59,512 nucleotides of DNA from an uncultured Clostridia bacterium (GTDB lineage: Bacteria; Bacillota; Clostridia; TANB77; CAG-508): assembly GCA_944388705.1 (NCBI GenBank), contig CALXJU010000007.1, forward strand, positions 1-59,512. The letters run 5' to 3'. Of this stretch, positions 26,687 to 35,749 are shown piece after piece. The translations under genes and the position numbers were made by a program. Every line of letters begins with the position of its first letter. Positions within the stretch are counted from its first letter, which is position 1. The notes under the pieces are model-generated. The model did no database searches. It saw only the letters and a program-made list of their open reading frames with translations, and was not told the DNA's origin.

Positions 26687-27271
26687 ATGTTTAAATTTAC
26701 TAAAGCTGGTATAAATTTAATAAGTCTAGGGATAACCACAATAATATTTATATTAATACAAGCATTTATGTATCAATATGCAAATGGAATAGAAATGCAA
26801 GTAGACATATCTCAAGGGATAATGAATCAAGACGAAACCAATACTCAACAAATCCAAGATAATACATTAATAGAAAAAAATGAAAAATGGAAAATTGAAA
26901 TACCAGCAATACAATTAAAAGCAGAAATTGCAGAAGGAACAGATGAAAAAACATTAAATGAAAAAATAGGACATTTTGAAGAAACACAAAAAGAAACAGG
27001 AAATATAGGACTTGCAGCACATAATAGAGGATATAATGTTAATTACTTTGAAAATTTAAAAAAATTAAAAGAAGGTGATGAAATAAAATATATACATAAT
27101 AACTATGAAAATACATATGAAGTAATCAAAAATGATATTATTGAAGATACTGATTGGAGTAAGTTAGAAAATACAGAAGAAAATATGCTCACATTAATAA
27201 CTTGTGTAGAAAATGAGCCAAATTACAGAAGATGTGTACAAGCAATAGAAAAAGAGGAGGAGATATATTGA
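26687..27271 (+). CDS. Sortase (class D-like transpeptidase)
   Basis: 194 residues from the ATG at 26687 behind AGAGGTG. One N-terminal membrane helix (about 8-26), a linker, then the sortase barrel. Catalytic triad: His112 in GLAAHNRGY, Cys173 in TLITC, and Arg181 or Arg182 in YRRCV. The barrel begins WKIEIPAIQLKAEI. Sortases cleave LPxTG-type signals and join proteins to peptidoglycan or to pilin lysines. The next gene, overlapping by 4 bp, encodes an adhesin-like protein with an LPVTG motif, its likely substrate. This is the first gene of the operon behind the Spo0A-like boxes. Confidence 0.88.
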   Translation: MFKFTKAGINLISLGITTIIFILIQAFMYQYANGIEMQVDISQGIMNQDETNTQQIQDNTLIEKNEKWKIEIPAIQLKAEIAEGTDEKTLNEKIGHFEETQKETGNIGLAAHNRGYNVNYFENLKKLKEGDEIKYIHNNYENTYEVIKNDIIEDTDWSKLENTEENMLTLITCVENEPNYRRCVQAIEKEEEIY

Positions 27272-28485
27272 AAAAAATAATTTCAATAATATTAATAGTA
27301 ATAACATTGATTATATTAAATTTTGCATTAATAGGAAACTGTGTACAAGCTGTTGAAAATGGGCAAATATATTTATATGGAACTAAGATATTTGACAGAA
27401 TGTTAAAATATGATGGAGTATTATTAAAAGTAGCAAGAGTAGTATATTCAGATAATGGAAAAGAATATCCAGCATATTGTATGAATGTAGAATTACCAGG
27501 AATAGAATTAGATGGATATGAAGTAACAAATACAGGAAAAATAACAGATTTAGGGTTATGGAGAGTAATGATAAATGCATATCCATATAAAACATTTGAA
27601 GAACTTGGAGTGGTAAACGAAGATGAAGCATATACTGCAACAAAACAAGCAATATATTGTTATTTGTGTGGTAGACAACCAGAAAAATATTCAGGAATAG
27701 GAGAATCAGGAATAAGAACTGCAAATGCTATAAGAATAATACTTGAAAATGCTAAAAATTCAACAGAAACTTTTGAACAACATAAATTTGAAATCAATAA
27801 AAATGAAAATTGGAAAAAAGAAGGTAATTATATAACAAAAGAATATGAAATAAAAAGTTTAACTAATATTTCTAAATATTCAGTTCAATTAGAAAATCAG
27901 CCAAAAGGAAGTAAAATAACAAACTTAGATGGGCAAGAAAAAAATGAATTTAATTCAAGTGAAAAATTTAAAATTTCAATACCAATAGAAAGTTTAGAAG
28001 GAACAGGAAGTTTTAAAATCTATATAAAAACTCAAATGGAAACAAAACCAATTTTATATGGTAAAGCACCAAATGCAAATGTACAAAATTATGCATTAAC
28101 AGGATATACATTTGAAGATATAGAAGGACAATTAGAAGATAAATATCCAGAAAATGAAACTGAAATAAAAATAGAAAAAACAGATGAAAATGGCAAAAAA
28201 CTACAAGGAGCAGTATTTGAAATATTAAATGAACAAAAAGAAGTGATAAAAACAGTAACAACAAATCAAAAAGGTCTAATAATTTTAGATAAAATTCTAC
28301 CAGGAAAATATTATATAAAAGAAGTCAAGGCACCAGAAGGATTTGAAAAAAATGAAGAAATACTTGAAGTAGATGTAAATTTAAATGAAAAAATAGAAAT
28401 AACAATTACGAATTCAAAAATAGTAATAGAACCTGTACAAGAAATACAAGAAGAAGTTAAAAAACTACCAGTTACAGGAATGTAG
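27268..28485 (+). CDS. Secreted thioester-domain / SpaA-like adhesin ending in LPVTG
   Basis: 405 residues from the TTG at 27268 (SD AGGAGGAG; overlaps the sortase stop). Signal peptide to about residue 26 (IGNCVQAVE). A thioester domain follows: Cys71 in PAYCMN and Gln127 in TKQAIYCY are spaced as the Cys-Gln isopeptide-like thioester of Gram-positive adhesins that capture host targets covalently. The C-terminal domain (about 297-385) is SpaA/Cna_B-like (IKIEKTDENGKKLQGAVFEI, then LPGKYYIKEVKAPEGFE), usually with an internal Lys-Asn bond. It ends KKLPVTGM and stops, without the hydrophobic stretch and basic tail of a normal sortase signal. Confidence 0.85.
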   Translation: MKKIISIILIVITLIILNFALIGNCVQAVENGQIYLYGTKIFDRMLKYDGVLLKVARVVYSDNGKEYPAYCMNVELPGIELDGYEVTNTGKITDLGLWRVMINAYPYKTFEELGVVNEDEAYTATKQAIYCYLCGRQPEKYSGIGESGIRTANAIRIILENAKNSTETFEQHKFEINKNENWKKEGNYITKEYEIKSLTNISKYSVQLENQPKGSKITNLDGQEKNEFNSSEKFKISIPIESLEGTGSFKIYIKTQMETKPILYGKAPNANVQNYALTGYTFEDIEGQLEDKYPENETEIKIEKTDENGKKLQGAVFEILNEQKEVIKTVTTNQKGLIILDKILPGKYYIKEVKAPEGFEKNEEILEVDVNLNEKIEITITNSKIVIEPVQEIQEEVKKLPVTGM

Positions 28486-28559
28486 TTAATAAATCTATAA
28501 AAATAGATAATGATAAATTTCATATTTTTCTATAAAAATAAACAAAAAGGAGGAATTTA

Positions 28560-29147
28560 ATGAAAAAAAGTAAAAAAATAATACTTATATTAATATTATT
28601 ATTAGTAGCATTAACAATAGGAATAGGAGGATATACATATGCAAAATATACAACATCAGTTAGAGGAGGTGGACAAGTTGATGTTGCAAAATGGTCATTT
28701 AAAGTAAATAATAATAGTGAACAATTAGAAACAATAAGATTAATAGATACAGTAGATGAAACTAGATTAGTAAATGGTAAAATAGCACCAGGTACAAGAG
28801 GTGAATTTACAATAAATATTGATGGAACAGGAACAGAAGTTGGAATAGATTATTTCATAAAATTTGAAAATGAACAAAATAAGCCAACAAATCTAACATA
28901 TACATATGAAGGGCAAAAATTTAAATCTTTAGCAGAAATAGAAGCATTTGCAAGTGGAGCAATATCTGCAGATGAATCAAATAAAACAAGAGATATTACT
29001 ATTGAATGGGAATGGGACTATGAAACTGGAGATGAAGATGAAGTAGCTTTAAATGATGAAATAGATACACAAGAAGGAATTGCAAATTTAGATTATACAT
29101 TTGATGTAAAAGTAACAGGAACTCAAGTTCATTTAACAGTAGATTAA
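28560..29147 (+). CDS. TasA/CalY-like secreted protein
   Basis: 195 residues. Signal peptide/hydrophobic helix (8-25) followed by YTYAKYTTSV, the mature start typical of TasA and camelysin relatives. Characteristic TasA-like features are GQVDVAKWSFKVN, KIAPGTRGEFTINID and GTEVGIDY, and ITIEWEWDYETGD near residue 145. TasA-like proteins form biofilm fibres by donor-strand exchange outside the cell. In Bacilli they travel with the SipW signal peptidase, but no such gene is present here. SD AAAAAGGAGGA. It is third in the operon, after sortase and adhesin. Confidence 0.75.
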   Translation: MKKSKKIILILILLLVALTIGIGGYTYAKYTTSVRGGGQVDVAKWSFKVNNNSEQLETIRLIDTVDETRLVNGKIAPGTRGEFTINIDGTGTEVGIDYFIKFENEQNKPTNLTYTYEGQKFKSLAEIEAFASGAISADESNKTRDITIEWEWDYETGDEDEVALNDEIDTQEGIANLDYTFDVKVTGTQVHLTVD

Positions 29148-29206
29148 ATAAAATATAAAAAAATATAGAAAAATATGAAGCAAAAATACAATAAATAAGG
29201 AGGAAT

Positions 29207-29692
29207 ATGGAAAAGAAAAAAATATTAAGAATAGTAATAATAGTTGTTGTATCATCAGCAATTTTAGTACCTATGACAATTAGTAAATTTAAAAGTCAAG
29301 AAGAATTAAAAGGCAAAATGGATATTGCTGAACCAATATTTATAGTAGAAGGAAATGAAAAAGCAAATATTAGTGCAATAAATAATATTGGATATTATGA
29401 ATTTTCAGTAAAAAATTTTAAAGATAATAAAATAAGTGAAACAGGATTTAAATATGTAATAGAAGTTGTTTCAAAAACAGATGATGCAATAAAGTTTGAA
29501 CTATACAAAGAAGATGAACCATTAAAATTAGATGGACAGAAAACAGAAGAAATAATGATAGCAGGAAATGAAAAAATAGAGCAAAAATATAAATTAAAAG
29601 TAACATATGATAGTAATAAAGGAACAAAGGGAAAAGATATATTAGAAGAAGTTCAATTAAAAATTCATTCAGAACAGATGAAAATAGGATAG
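29207..29692 (+). CDS. Small secreted TasA-like relative
   Basis: 161 residues. An N-terminal signal/anchor (6-24: LRIVIIVVVSSAILVPMTIS) is followed by SKFKS and KMDIAEPIFIVEG, which resembles the N-terminal strand arrangement (AKY...DVAKW) of the preceding TasA-like protein. The rest is beta-rich (FKYVIEVVSKTDDAIKFELY; KYKLKVTYDS). It could be a minor fibre subunit or accessory protein. Strong SD AAGGAGGA, 59 bp after the previous gene. The assignment rests on topology and context more than on sequence. Confidence 0.5.
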   Translation: MEKKKILRIVIIVVVSSAILVPMTISKFKSQEELKGKMDIAEPIFIVEGNEKANISAINNIGYYEFSVKNFKDNKISETGFKYVIEVVSKTDDAIKFELYKEDEPLKLDGQKTEEIMIAGNEKIEQKYKLKVTYDSNKGTKGKDILEEVQLKIHSEQMKIG

Positions 29693-29699
29693 TGATAAA

Positions 29700-30248
29700 A
29701 TGAAAAAAAGGTATGTAATTTTAATTCTTTTAATTCTAATAATTATTTTTATTTTCAATAAAACAGAAAATCAAAATACATTAAAAGATATATTAATCTT
29801 TAATTTGTGGAATGATATAAAAGACCCAAACGAATATATTTTAAAACCAAAAGAAAAGATACAAATAGACATATTTAATACAATAAATTATGAAAAAGAA
29901 ACAAATAGAGAAGTTTCATATAAAATACATAAGAAAATAGCACCAGGAGCAAAAGGAAAATTTATAGTAAAACTATCAAAACCAAAAAAATCTAATATAA
30001 AGATATATTTATCAGAAAAAGGAATAAAACCCAAAAATTTAACTTTTATAATAGGTGAACAAAGATACAAAACAATTAAAGAACTAGAAAAAGAAATAAC
30101 TCAAAAATTACTAACAGAAGGAAAAATTATAATAAACTGGGAATGGCAGTATTATAATAATACACAAAATGATATACAAGATACAAAAGATGGAGAAAAT
30201 TTAGATAAATATTATTTTGAAATTCAATCAATAATAGAGGAAGGATAA
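29700..30248 (+). CDS. Diverged TasA-like protein (paralogue of 28560-29147)
   Basis: 182 residues. After an N-terminal hydrophobic helix (5-20) it repeats landmarks of the larger TasA-like protein in the same order: KIAPGAKGKFIVKL (versus KIAPGTRGEFTINI), NLTFIIGEQRYKTIKELEKEI (two halves, versus NLTYTYEGQKFKSLAEIEAF) and IIINWEWQYYN (versus ITIEWEWDYET). The start of the mature region is not conserved. It probably arose by duplication and may be a second fibre subunit. SD is weak; it lies 7 bp after the preceding stop, so translational coupling is likely. Confidence 0.65.
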   Translation: MKKRYVILILLILIIIFIFNKTENQNTLKDILIFNLWNDIKDPNEYILKPKEKIQIDIFNTINYEKETNREVSYKIHKKIAPGAKGKFIVKLSKPKKSNIKIYLSEKGIKPKNLTFIIGEQRYKTIKELEKEITQKLLTEGKIIINWEWQYYNNTQNDIQDTKDGENLDKYYFEIQSIIEEG

Positions 30249-30249
30249 T

Positions 30250-31791
30250 ATGAAATTTAGAAAAATAATTGTAATAGCACTTATAATTTTGCTCATTGTA
30301 AATATAAACACAAAAGCTTTTGCAAAATATGTATTTACATATACACAAAATGCAGTTGAATTAAATATTGATAGAACACCACCTAAGCTAAATATTGAAT
30401 ATTCAAGTAAAGAGCCTACTACAAAAGGAATTGAGGCGAAAATAATCGCAAATGAAGAAATTCAAGAAGTACAAGGGTGGAAATTAGAAGAAGATGGTAA
30501 AACATTAATAAAAATATATGAAGAAAATATAAATGAAACAATTATTGTAAAAGATATAGCTGGAAATGAAAGTAATGCAAATATAATAATAACAAATATA
30601 GATAAAGAACCACCAATTGCAGAAATAATTGAGATAAAAAATACAAACGCCGGATATGAAAAATATGCTAATAAGACACATGAAATAATAGTAAAAATTA
30701 AAATTTCTGATGAAAATAAAATAATAGATAATTTACAAGATTTTAAAATACTAGTAGGAGACAAAGAAAATAATTGTACAAAAGAAATAAATAAAATTCA
30801 AGAAGAAGAAAATTATATAATTTATGAGCTTAAGCTTAAAAATATTGAAGAAAATGGTCAATTAGTAATAAAAATCTTGGAAAATAGCTTTGAAGATATT
30901 GTTGGAAATAAAATGAGTGAAAAAACACTAGATATTGGAATAAAAATAGATAACATATCTCCAGTTATTGAATATAATCAGAATAAATTAGAAGATGGAA
31001 AGATATTAGCACAAATAATAGGAAATGAAGAAATAAGACAAATATCAGGTTGGGAATTAGACAAAACTCAAAAAATTAATTCAAAAAAATTTATTTCAGA
31101 TATTAAATATCAAAAAGAAGTAAAGGATTTGGCAGGAAATGTAGCCAATGTAGAAATTGATGTTAAAGATTCAGAATTTCTAGAATTAGAATATTTGGGA
31201 CATATTTCAGAAAGAGGTTGGATAAAAGCAGAAAATAATTTTGTGGGAACAATACAAACAGGAAATAAGCTTAAAATTGAAGCAATTGCGTTTAGAACAG
31301 GAGAAAAAGTCGAAAAAGATTTTGTGCAGTTTTCAGCTTATGCATATACACATTGGGGTGAAAATTCTTATGCTAAAGATAGAATAACAAATATGATTTA
31401 TAATTATGGCTGGAATCCACTATCAGGATATAAAACAATGGCAAACTCAGAATTTGCAAATATAAATAATGAAAAATATATTGAAATATCAGGAGCTGGA
31501 ATAAATGAAATGGCAACAACAGATTTAAATGGAAATAATCCAATTCCATTTGAAGAGTCAAATTCATATACATATGGAGTTTCTGGGATAAAACTAGATT
31601 TAAAAACACATGAAGAAAATTCAATAATTTATCAAATATATTTAAATGATGTAGGTTGGTTAGAAACATGTAAAAATGGAGAACAAGCAATGTATGCATA
31701 TAATAGACCAATTGAAGCAATGAGAATTGCAGTTGTACCAACTTCTGAAATGGAAGAAATAATTACTCAATGGAATAAAAATATTGTATAA
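30250..31791 (+). CDS. Secreted protein with Ig-like and ChW repeats
   Basis: 513 residues, begins one base after the preceding stop. Signal peptide (to about residue 25, ending NTKAFAK). Two or three Ig-like domains follow with repeated DRTPPKLNIEY, DKEPPIAEIIE and DNISPVIEYNQ starts and conserved DIAGNES/DLAGNVA ends, as in bacterial surface proteins. The C-terminal half contains two clostridial hydrophobic W (ChW) repeats: YLGHISERGWIKAENN...LKIEAIAF and YQIYLNDVGWLETCKNGE...IEAMRIA. ChW repeats occur on clostridial secreted and cellulosome-linked proteins and are thought to bind the cell surface. It likely completes the surface structure. Confidence 0.75.
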   Translation: MKFRKIIVIALIILLIVNINTKAFAKYVFTYTQNAVELNIDRTPPKLNIEYSSKEPTTKGIEAKIIANEEIQEVQGWKLEEDGKTLIKIYEENINETIIVKDIAGNESNANIIITNIDKEPPIAEIIEIKNTNAGYEKYANKTHEIIVKIKISDENKIIDNLQDFKILVGDKENNCTKEINKIQEEENYIIYELKLKNIEENGQLVIKILENSFEDIVGNKMSEKTLDIGIKIDNISPVIEYNQNKLEDGKILAQIIGNEEIRQISGWELDKTQKINSKKFISDIKYQKEVKDLAGNVANVEIDVKDSEFLELEYLGHISERGWIKAENNFVGTIQTGNKLKIEAIAFRTGEKVEKDFVQFSAYAYTHWGENSYAKDRITNMIYNYGWNPLSGYKTMANSEFANINNEKYIEISGAGINEMATTDLNGNNPIPFEESNSYTYGVSGIKLDLKTHEENSIIYQIYLNDVGWLETCKNGEQAMYAYNRPIEAMRIAVVPTSEMEEIITQWNKNIV

Positions 31792-31846
31792 ATTCTATCA
31801 AAGTGGAAAAAATTAGAATATAAGAATTTTCCAAAGGAGTGATATA

Positions 31847-32188
31847 ATGGAATCAAGCGATATGAAAAATATGGTGGTATTAAAAAATCTTCCATCAAAT
31901 ATGGTAGAAGAAGCCATAATAATATTTAAGCAAAGCCAAAAAATTAAGCAAAAAGAACTAATTGAAAGAAGTAAACAAATAGATTTTGTAGAACCACAAA
32001 CAAAATCAAAAGAATATATTGTAAAAGAGGCAGAAATGCTTGTTAAAGATTATATCAATAAAATAGAAAATAAAAAAATAACGACTAAAACAGATTTAAC
32101 ATTAAAACATAAATATAAAAATTTAAAAAAATATAGTATTGTTTCTACAGCACTTTTACTTATCAGCTTAATAATAAATTTCATATAA
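31847..32188 (+). CDS. Small tail-anchored protein, function unknown
   Basis: 113 residues: soluble helical part (MVVLKNLPSNMVEEAIIIF, then KELIERSKQI) and a single hydrophobic helix at the very C-terminus (about 96-113), so it is tail anchored with its body in the cytoplasm. Good SD AAAGGAGTG. It sits upstream of the spoIVFA/FB-like pair but is separated from it by a strong terminator-like hairpin. I do not recognise the family. Confidence 0.6.
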   Translation: MESSDMKNMVVLKNLPSNMVEEAIIIFKQSQKIKQKELIERSKQIDFVEPQTKSKEYIVKEAEMLVKDYINKIENKKITTKTDLTLKHKYKNLKKYSIVSTALLLISLIINFI

Positions 32189-32248
32189 TAAACATAAAAC
32201 ACTTTATAAATGCATAACATTAAACAAATGCATTGTAAAGTGTTTTTT
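32184..32248 (+). terminator. Strong hairpin with T-run between small gene and spoIVFA-like gene
   Basis: AAACACTTTA (32197-32206) pairs with TAAAGTGTTT (32236-32245), with an inner ATGCAT/ATGCAT pairing, followed by T6. TATAAT at 32184-32189, with TTATCA 18 bp upstream, would start a transcript right at the hairpin. The SD of the next gene begins 5 bases after the T-run. Confidence 0.7.
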
Positions 32249-32264
32249 GTATGGAGGAGAAAAA

Positions 32265-33215
32265 ATGGAAAGAACAATGTCAATGGAAGATAAAATTAGA
32301 AGAGCAGAAGAAATTTATTATAGAAGAAGAGGACAGTCTATTTCAAACAATACAGAATATGTAAGAGAAAATAAAAAAGAAAAAAAAGATGTAAAATTAT
32401 TTAAAAAAATGATAACTCAAATAATAGTATGTTTAGCTATATATAGTGGATTTTATCTAATTGTTAATAATAATTATATATTTTCAGAGGATTTTACAAA
32501 TAAAGCTAGAGAAATTTTGTCACAAGATATTAATTTTATGGAAATATATTCAGCAATATCAAATAAAGTAACTGAAATTTATAATTCATTACAAGCAAAG
32601 CCATTAGAACAACAGCAAGAAGAACAACAAAATTCAGAAAATGTTCAAAACAATGAAGAAAATATACAAAATAATGATGAGAATATTGGTGGTGCAGAAG
32701 AAATACTGACAGAACAGCCAACTGAAGAGACAAGTGAAATAGAGCAACAAGTACAACCTGAAGAGACACCACAAGAGCCAACAGAAAATTTGAGTCAAAT
32801 GGAACAAGATGCAAATTATATAAAAAGTACAGTAAGTTTCATAAAACCAATAAATGGAGTAATAAGTTCTGAATATGGACAAAGAAATCCAACAACTCCA
32901 ACAGTACCTAAAAATCATACAGGAACAGATATTGCGGCAAGTATAGGAACAAAAATAGTTTCTGCAACAGATGGAACAGTAATTTTAGCATCTTCTGAAG
33001 GGGATTATGGTAATCACTTAAAAATTCAGATAAATGATGTGATTATTGTTTATGCACATTGTAATAAACTTTATGTCAAAGAAGGAGAGGTAATCACACA
33101 GGGACAAGAAATTGCAGAAGTTGGTAATACAGGAAATACCACAGGACCACATTTGCATTTTGAAGTTAGATATCAAGATAGATATGTAAATCCTCAATTA
33201 ATTTTAGAATTATAG
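32265..33215 (+). CDS. SpoIVFA/SpoIIQ-like M23 peptidase-domain protein
   Basis: 316 residues from the ATG at 32265 behind GGAGGAG. A basic cytoplasmic start (EDKIRRAEEIYYRRRG), one transmembrane helix (about 50-68), a Gln/Glu-rich linker (110-180), then a LytM/M23 domain: SEYGQRN, NHTGTDIA, YAHCNKL and GPHLHFEVRY. The metal ligands (His and Asp of NHTGTD, His of PHLH) are kept, unlike in B. subtilis SpoIVFA. Because spoIVFB lies 11 bp downstream, it is best read as the SpoIVFA-type regulator of pro-sigma-K processing, with SpoIIQ-like function as an alternative. Confidence 0.8.
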   Translation: MERTMSMEDKIRRAEEIYYRRRGQSISNNTEYVRENKKEKKDVKLFKKMITQIIVCLAIYSGFYLIVNNNYIFSEDFTNKAREILSQDINFMEIYSAISNKVTEIYNSLQAKPLEQQQEEQQNSENVQNNEENIQNNDENIGGAEEILTEQPTEETSEIEQQVQPEETPQEPTENLSQMEQDANYIKSTVSFIKPINGVISSEYGQRNPTTPTVPKNHTGTDIAASIGTKIVSATDGTVILASSEGDYGNHLKIQINDVIIVYAHCNKLYVKEGEVITQGQEIAEVGNTGNTTGPHLHFEVRYQDRYVNPQLILEL

Positions 33216-33226
33216 AAAGGATAAAT

Positions 33227-33883
33227 ATGAGAGTTAGAATAGATTTAAAAATCTTTATTTTTTTAGCCTTATTTTATTTTACAAATCAAATAAAAATATA
33301 TTTAATTATAATGTTTTTCTCTATTATTCATGAATTAGGACATATAATTATGGGACTTATTTTAAAAATGAAACCTAATAGATTAGAAATTATGCCATGT
33401 GGGTTAGCAATTTCTTTTACAACAAATATGGATGATTTAAATTGTAAAATAAAAAATGGTAATTTATTAGAATTAAAAAAAATATTTGTTGCATTTGCAG
33501 GACCAATGGTAAGTTTAGTTTTAGCAATATTATATACATATATTGAACCAGTCTACATAACTAAACAAGATGCAATATATTCAAATATATTAATTTTACT
33601 TTTTAATTTAATACCTTTATATCCTTTAGATGGAGGAAGAATAATTAAAGGATTATTACATATTGAATTTGGAAATTTAAATTCACAAATTATAACAAAT
33701 AAATTTTCTAATATTACTATGATTTTTCTAACAATAATAAGTAGTATTGCAGTATATTCATTAAAGAATATAGCAATATTTTTAATTTGTATTTTTTTAT
33801 GGGTTGTTACCTTACAGGAAAATAAAATATTTAATAATAAAATGAAAATGTATGAATTATTTGATTCAAAAAATATTGACTAA
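33227..33883 (+). CDS. spoIVFB: SpoIVFB-like M50 intramembrane metalloprotease
   Basis: 218 residues, mostly hydrophobic with about six membrane segments. The zinc site HELGH (residues 35-39) lies in the second segment and the third ligand in PLYPLDGGR (about 133-141), the S2P/M50 arrangement. The family protease SpoIVFB cuts pro-sigma-K in the mother cell of sporulating bacteria. No cystathionine-beta-synthase domain is present at the C-terminus, which B. subtilis SpoIVFB has, so ATP control may be absent. It pairs with the SpoIVFA-like gene just upstream. Confidence 0.87.
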   Translation: MRVRIDLKIFIFLALFYFTNQIKIYLIIMFFSIIHELGHIIMGLILKMKPNRLEIMPCGLAISFTTNMDDLNCKIKNGNLLELKKIFVAFAGPMVSLVLAILYTYIEPVYITKQDAIYSNILILLFNLIPLYPLDGGRIIKGLLHIEFGNLNSQIITNKFSNITMIFLTIISSIAVYSLKNIAIFLICIFLWVVTLQENKIFNNKMKMYELFDSKNID

Positions 33884-33924
33884 GAAAGATAAAAGCTATA
33901 AGATATAGATGGAGAGGTAATAAA

Positions 33925-34803
33925 ATGTTAGAAAAATGCACAATATGTCCACATAAATGTGGAATAAATCGAAACAAAAATATAGGAAGATGTAAATCAG
34001 GTAAAGAAGTAAAAATTGCATTATATTCAATCCATAAATTTGAAGAACCATGTATAAGCGGAGAAAATGGTTCTGGAACAATATTTTTTTCAAATTGTAA
34101 TATGAATTGTATATATTGTCAAAATTATGAAATAAGTCAATTAGGTAAAGGAAAAGAAATAAGTATAGAAAAATTGGCAGAAATAATGTTAAAACAACAA
34201 GAAAAAGGTGTAGAAAATATCAATTTAGTAACACCAACAAGTTATGCATTACATATAATTGAAGCTATAAAAATAGCAAAACAAAATGGACTAAAAATTC
34301 CAATAGTATATAACACAAATGGATATGAAAATGTTGAAACTTTAAAATTATTAGATGGATTAGTTGATATTTATTTACCTGATTTAAAATATTTTGATAA
34401 TGAATTAGGAAAAAAATATTCAAAAGTCGATAATTATTTTGAAATTGCAACAAAAGCAATAAAAGAAATGTATAGACAAGTTGGACAGCCTGTGTTAGAT
34501 GAAAATGGTATTATGAAAAAAGGTTTGATGATAAGGCATTTAATTTTACCAAATAATATAGAAAATAGTAAACAGATTTTGAAATGGCTCAAAGATAATT
34601 TTGATAATAATGTATATGTAAGTATTATGGCACAATATTTTCCAACATACAAAGCAAAAGAAACAAGTGACTTGAATAGAAAGTTAACACAAAAAGAATA
34701 TGAAGAAGTAGAACAATATTTATATGATTTAGAATTAGAAAATGGATATATTCAAGAACTTGGAGAACATGAAGAAGAATATGTTCCAAAATGGGATATA
34801 TAA
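33925..34803 (+). CDS. PflX-like radical SAM protein
   Basis: 292 residues. It starts with a Cys-rich segment (CTICPHKCGINR, then GRCKSG, residues 5-26), which could hold an extra Fe-S cluster, followed by the radical-SAM CxxxCxxC site CNMNCIYC (Cys58, Cys62, Cys65). Further family marks are TPTSYALHI, NTNGYE and DIYLPDLKYF, and MIRHLILP, seen in PflA-like enzymes of COG1313. The target protein or reaction is unknown for this group. It lies 41 bp after spoIVFB with SD GGAGAGG, and is followed by a promoter for thyA. Confidence 0.85.
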   Translation: MLEKCTICPHKCGINRNKNIGRCKSGKEVKIALYSIHKFEEPCISGENGSGTIFFSNCNMNCIYCQNYEISQLGKGKEISIEKLAEIMLKQQEKGVENINLVTPTSYALHIIEAIKIAKQNGLKIPIVYNTNGYENVETLKLLDGLVDIYLPDLKYFDNELGKKYSKVDNYFEIATKAIKEMYRQVGQPVLDENGIMKKGLMIRHLILPNNIENSKQILKWLKDNFDNNVYVSIMAQYFPTYKAKETSDLNRKLTQKEYEEVEQYLYDLELENGYIQELGEHEEEYVPKWDI

Positions 34804-34816
34804 TTATAAAAAATAC

Positions 34817-34844
34817 TTGAAAAGTAAAAATAATTTGATATAAT
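34817..34844 (+). promoter_or_regulatory. Putative sigma-A promoter for thyA-folA
   Basis: TTGAAA (34817-34822), 16-bp spacer, TATAAT (34839-34844), 25 bp before the thyA ATG. Confidence 0.65.
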
Positions 34845-34869
34845 GTAAAAAAATGTTGGAGGTATAAAA

Positions 34870-35727
34870 ATGACAGAAGCGGATAAAAATTTTATAGAAA
34901 CATGTAAAGAAATTATAGAAAATGGTTATTCATCAGAAGGAACAAATGTAAGAACAAGATGGGAAGACGGTTCAGAAGCAAATTATTTTTCAATAGTAGG
35001 AGTCACAAATAAATATGATGTAGGAAAAGAATTTCCTATGATAACATTACGTAACAACAGTCAAACAGTAAAAAGAGCAATAGATGAAGTATTATGGATA
35101 TGGCAAAAAAAATCAAATAATACAAAAGACTTAAATTCACACATTTGGGACCAATGGGCAGATGAAAATGGTTCAATTGGAAAAGCATATGGATATCAAA
35201 TGGCTAAAAAGTATGAATTCAAAACAAAACAAGGAATCCAAAAAATGGACCAAGTAGATTTTGTATTATATTTATTAAAAAATGATACATCAAGTCGTAG
35301 AATTATGACAAATATATTTAATCATGAAGACTTAAAAGATATGGCATTAGAACCATGTGTATATGGAACACAGTGGCTTGTTAAAGAAGGAAAATTACAT
35401 CTAATATTAAATCAACGTTCACAAGATATGTTGGCTGCAAATGGATGGAATGTAATGCAATATGCTGCATTACAATGTATGTTTGCACAAGTCGCAGGAT
35501 TAGAAGTTGGAACATTAACACATAATATAGGAGATTGTCATATATATGATAGACACATTCCACTTGTAAAAAAATTACTTGAAGCAGAAGCAATGGATGT
35601 ACATCCAAAATTAAAAATAAATAATCCAACAAAAGATTTTTATCAATTCAAAGTAGAAGATTTTGAAATAGAAGGATATGATTATAACAAAGAAATAAAA
35701 TTAGGAAAAATACCAGTAGCAGAATAG
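34870..35727 (+). CDS. thyA: Thymidylate synthase
   Basis: 285 residues. Converts dUMP and methylene-THF to dTMP and dihydrofolate. The catalytic cysteine is Cys163 in LEPCVYGTQW, followed by LNQRSQDM (family L.QRS.D), QYAALQCMFAQVAGLEVG and the dUMP-binding end HIYDRHIP. The family more often has PPCH at the active site; here it is EPCV, but the Cys is kept. SD TGGAGG. It is followed by folA, the enzyme that recycles its dihydrofolate product, 22 bp downstream. Confidence 0.95.
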   Translation: MTEADKNFIETCKEIIENGYSSEGTNVRTRWEDGSEANYFSIVGVTNKYDVGKEFPMITLRNNSQTVKRAIDEVLWIWQKKSNNTKDLNSHIWDQWADENGSIGKAYGYQMAKKYEFKTKQGIQKMDQVDFVLYLLKNDTSSRRIMTNIFNHEDLKDMALEPCVYGTQWLVKEGKLHLILNQRSQDMLAANGWNVMQYAALQCMFAQVAGLEVGTLTHNIGDCHIYDRHIPLVKKLLEAEAMDVHPKLKINNPTKDFYQFKVEDFEIEGYDYNKEIKLGKIPVAE

Positions 35728-35749
35728 AAATTACGAAAGGAAGTTAAAA

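Noticed and set aside
28486..28559. Possible separate small gene coding for FIFFYKNK after the adhesin stop
   Set aside because: No SD and only about 16 codons; discussed only as a possible decayed tail.
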